From: CAVVAY01 sp963746465 | GTDB lineage: Bacteria; Actinomycetota; Actinomycetes; JACCUZ01 | Assembly (NCBI GenBank): GCA_963746465.1 | Contig: CAVVAY010000002.1 | Span: 124,001-188,000 of the forward strand | Direction: 5' to 3' | Length of the DNA: 64,000 nt | Shown here: one piece after another, positions 62,251 to 64,000 of the stretch | How the letters are laid out: the number at the start of each line of letters is the position of its first letter | Position numbering within the stretch: position 1 is the first letter of the stretch | Position numbers and translations under genes: made by a program | The notes under the pieces: generated by a model | What the model was told of the DNA's origin: nothing | Seen by the model: the letters and a program-made list of their open reading frames with translations, nothing else | Database searches by the model: none

Positions 62251-63436
62251 GGGTCAGCACCGTGTCCGAGATCATCCGCGCGGCGCCGACGACGCCGGCC
62301 TGCGAGCCGAGCTCGGAGAGCACGATCGGAAGGTTCCCGGTGGCCAGCGGCAGCGAGCGGCGGTAGACCACGCTGCGCAGCTCGGCGAGCAGCGGGTGAC
62401 CGAGGCCGGCGGCCACCTCGCCCCCGAGCACGACCATGCCCGGGTTGAAGAAGCTGACCAGCCCCGCCAGCAGCAGACCGAGCCGGTGTCCGCCGTCCCG
62501 GACCAGCTCGACGGAAGCGTGATCACCCGACGATGCGGCAGCAGCGACGTCGGCACTGGTCAGGCGGCCGGCCGCGGCGAGCCGCTCGGCGAGCATGTCG
62601 GACCGCCCCGCTCGCGCTGCCTCCGTGGCGTCCCTCGCCAAGGCCGCGCCGCTGAAGTGGGCCTCGAGGCAGCCGACGTTGCCGCAGGTGCAGACCGGTC
62701 CCTCGTCGTCGACCCGGATGTGGCCGATGTCGCCGGCGCTGCCGCTGGCACCGCGATAGACCTGCCCGTCGACGATGATGCCGCAGCCGACGCCGGTGCC
62801 GATCTTGACGAACAGCAGGTCGTCGACGGTGCGGGCCAGACCGGCGTGCATCTCGCCCAGCGCCATGATGTTCACGTCGTTGTCGACCTGCACCGGGCAG
62901 CCGAGGTGCTGGGAGAGCACCGACCTGACCGGGTACTGGTTCCAGCCCGGCATGATCGGCGGTGCCACGGGCACGCCGTCCCGGAAGGACACCGGTCCTG
63001 GCACTCCGACGCCGGCGCCGTGCAGGTCGACGGCCAGGCCGTCGGCGCGCAGCTTGCCGACGAGGTCCAGCACCACCGCAAGAACCGCGTCCGGGCCGTC
63101 GCGCACGTCGATCGGCTCGGCCACCTGCCCCAGGACGGTCAGCCTGCCGTCGGTCACCGCCACGTCGACCGACGTCGCGCCGATGTCGACGGCGAGGAAG
63201 CGCAGCCGCGCGGCGAGACCGACGATGGCCGAGCGACGGCCACCCCGGGAGGCGGCCAGGCCCTGCGACTCGACCAGCCCGATCTCGGTCAACCGGTCCA
63301 GCTCGACCGCGAGCTTGGACCGGGACAGCTGGACCGCCTCGCCCAGCTCGGCGCGGCTGATCGGCCCGTCGTCGCGCAGCAGCCGGAGCAGTGCGCTCTG
63401 GTGCGCGTTCTCGGGCCGCACGGACACTCGCCTCAC
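62243..63436 (-). CDS. ROK-family transcriptional regulator
   Basis: A 397-residue repressor of the NagC/XylR type. A winged helix at residues 8-60 (NAHQSALLRLLRDDGPISRAEL, SRSKLAVELDRLTEIGLVES) precedes the sugar-kinase-like fold: the ATP-binding LAVDIGATSVDVAVTDG, then DNDVNIMALGE, the ROK zinc knuckle CTCGNVGCLEA and GHIRVDDEG with its His. The first of three GTG codons (63436, 63427, 63421) is taken. It heads the operon and probably controls it through the sugar that is imported. Overlaps the ATPase gene. Confidence 0.92.
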   Translation of the reverse strand: MRRVSVRPENAHQSALLRLLRDDGPISRAELGEAVQLSRSKLAVELDRLTEIGLVESQGLAASRGGRRSAIVGLAARLRFLAVDIGATSVDVAVTDGRLTVLGQVAEPIDVRDGPDAVLAVVLDLVGKLRADGLAVDLHGAGVGVPGPVSFRDGVPVAPPIMPGWNQYPVRSVLSQHLGCPVQVDNDVNIMALGEMHAGLARTVDDLLFVKIGTGVGCGIIVDGQVYRGASGSAGDIGHIRVDDEGPVCTCGNVGCLEAHFSGAALARDATEAARAGRSDMLAERLAAAGRLTSADVAAAASSGDHASVELVRDGGHRLGLLLAGLVSFFNPGMVVLGGEVAAGLGHPLLAELRSVVYRRSLPLATGNLPIVLSELGSQAGVVGAARMISDTVLTHD

Positions 63437-63528
63437 GCGACCCGCCTCGCTCTGCCGTTCCTGTGACCTGTGCCACAGGGACTGGCTGGACCGTAGCGAG
63501 TTACGTCGAAGTAAGGAAGAGGTTTCGT

Positions 63529-63570
63529 CGACAAAGTTGAGACTTTTTCCAGAGTTAGGACAAAGTGCTC
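63529..63570 (-). promoter_or_regulatory. Repeated GACAAAGT motifs in the ROK operon promoter region
   Basis: GACAAAGT occurs at 63530-63537 and 63559-63566, 29 bases apart. The first is followed by a small inverted repeat, AAAGT (63533-63537), TGAG, ACTTT (63542-63546). This AT-richer stretch lies in the 133-base gap before the ROK regulator gene, and the motif also occurs at 56131-56138. Confidence 0.5.
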
Positions 63571-64000
63571 TAGTGGTCGGTCGGTTGCCGGGCCGCCACG
63601 GCGAGTGCGGCCACGGCGGCGCCACGGGCCCCCGCCATGTCCAGGTGCGGGATCAGCTCCACGGTGGCGACGGCACGCTGCTCGACCCGCAGGTCGGTCG
63701 CCTCGACGATCTTGCCGACGAACCAGTCCCGGAACGAGGGCTCGGCCTCGACCACACCGCCGCCGACGAAGTAGGCGTGCGGGTCGGTGAAGTTCGCGGC
63801 CAGGGTGAACAGCCGGCCGAGGGCGGATGCCTGCTGGGCGAAGACCTTCAGGGCCAGCTCGTCGCCGTCGGCCGCCAGCCCGCGCACCGACTTCGCCGCG
63901 GCCCGCAGCTCCATCGCCGCGAGCGGGTGGTCGGGGTAGCGGGACAGCCAGTAGGGCAGCAGGTTCTTCACGATGCCGGTCAGCGACGCGACGCTCTCCA
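63570..64000 (-). CDS. ROK-family sugar kinase, C-terminal part (cut by window edge)
   Basis: The last 143 residues of a ROK kinase or glucokinase-like protein; the N-terminus lies outside the window. Visible: VKNLLPYWLSRYPDHPL, GLAADGDELALKVFAQQASALGRLFTLAANFTDPHAYFVGGGVVEA (quoted in parts), ending LIPHLDMAGARGAAVAALA. GGGV near the end is the ROK phosphate-binding loop. It runs in the same direction as the ROK operon, with its stop inside the GACAAAGT region; it probably phosphorylates the imported or a related sugar. Confidence 0.82.
   Translation of the reverse strand, partial: ESVASLTGIVKNLLPYWLSRYPDHPLAAMELRAAAKSVRGLAADGDELALKVFAQQASALGRLFTLAANFTDPHAYFVGGGVVEAEPSFRDWFVGKIVEATDLRVEQRAVATVELIPHLDMAGARGAAVAALAVAARQPTDH

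Noticed and set aside
60769..62448. Open frame opposite the RbsA-type ATPase
   Set aside because: Shadow of the ATPase gene, no motifs.

Overview
The window is about 64 kb of very GC-rich DNA (roughly 70% by eye). It has many GTG starts, ATGA-type overlaps between genes, a HelD/HelR-type RNA polymerase ATPase, a WXG100 protein, a LytR C-terminal-domain protein, a DUF3263 protein and a groEL with a Gly-Met tail and no groES beside it. Together these point to an actinobacterium. Gene content fits Nocardioidaceae (Nocardioides or a relative), but that placement is an inference. No rRNA, tRNA, CRISPR array or transposase was recognised.

Layout. (1) 0-9.8 kb: XPB-type helicase, HelR-like ATPase, an HD phosphohydrolase, small redox and hydrolase enzymes, LtrA, DUF4031 and WXG100. 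(2) 9.9-17.8 kb: a tightly coupled four-gene ABC system with two paralogous giant FtsX-type permeases and two different ATPases. (3) 17.8-22.5 kb: GNAT, groL under two tandem CIRCE operators, a PadR regulator coupled to a membrane protein, and a cold-shock protein. (4) 22.7-30.5 kb: threonine synthase behind a SAM-I riboswitch, trehalose genes (otsA frameshifted, otsB intact), LytR_C, DUF3263, a nucleotidyltransferase and a pirin. (5) 30.8-35 kb: sulfate importer cysP-cysT-cysW-cysA (cysW broken by three frame shifts) followed by a convergent Rrf2 regulator. (6) 35-41 kb: phenylacetyl-CoA epoxidase genes paaABCDE, with divergent paaI, a thiolase and a MarR regulator. (7) 41-46.7 kb: an orphan oligopeptide-type binding protein, a frame-damaged DUF222/HNH gene, and a small accessory patch with a lipoprotein, a truncated-looking VOC protein and a pair of about 65-bp direct repeats. 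(8) 46.7-51 kb: the lower lysine-degradation operon hglS, FAD-linked D-2-hydroxyglutarate dehydrogenase-like gene and amaB. (9) 51-54.6 kb: a methyltransferase, an MMPL transporter and a membrane protein. (10) 54.7-64 kb: a ROK-regulated sugar or cyclitol uptake operon (regulator, ATPase, permease, binding protein, Gfo/Idh/MocA dehydrogenase) plus two TIM-barrel isomerases, one of them Tat-exported, and at the edge a truncated ROK kinase.

How the genes work together. Region 6 takes phenylacetyl-CoA through ring epoxidation and the final thiolysis. Region 8 takes 2-aminoadipate semialdehyde to 2-oxoglutarate, needing an aminotransferase that is not in the window. Region 10 looks like uptake followed by oxidation and isomerisation of a carbohydrate. 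A short GACAAAGT motif recurs before the ROK operon and before the Tat-exported isomerase gene, suggesting one regulon. Frame breaks in otsA, cysW and the HNH gene lie within 24.7-44 kb. They may be sequence errors rather than biology, so those three genes are reported as disrupted with that caveat.
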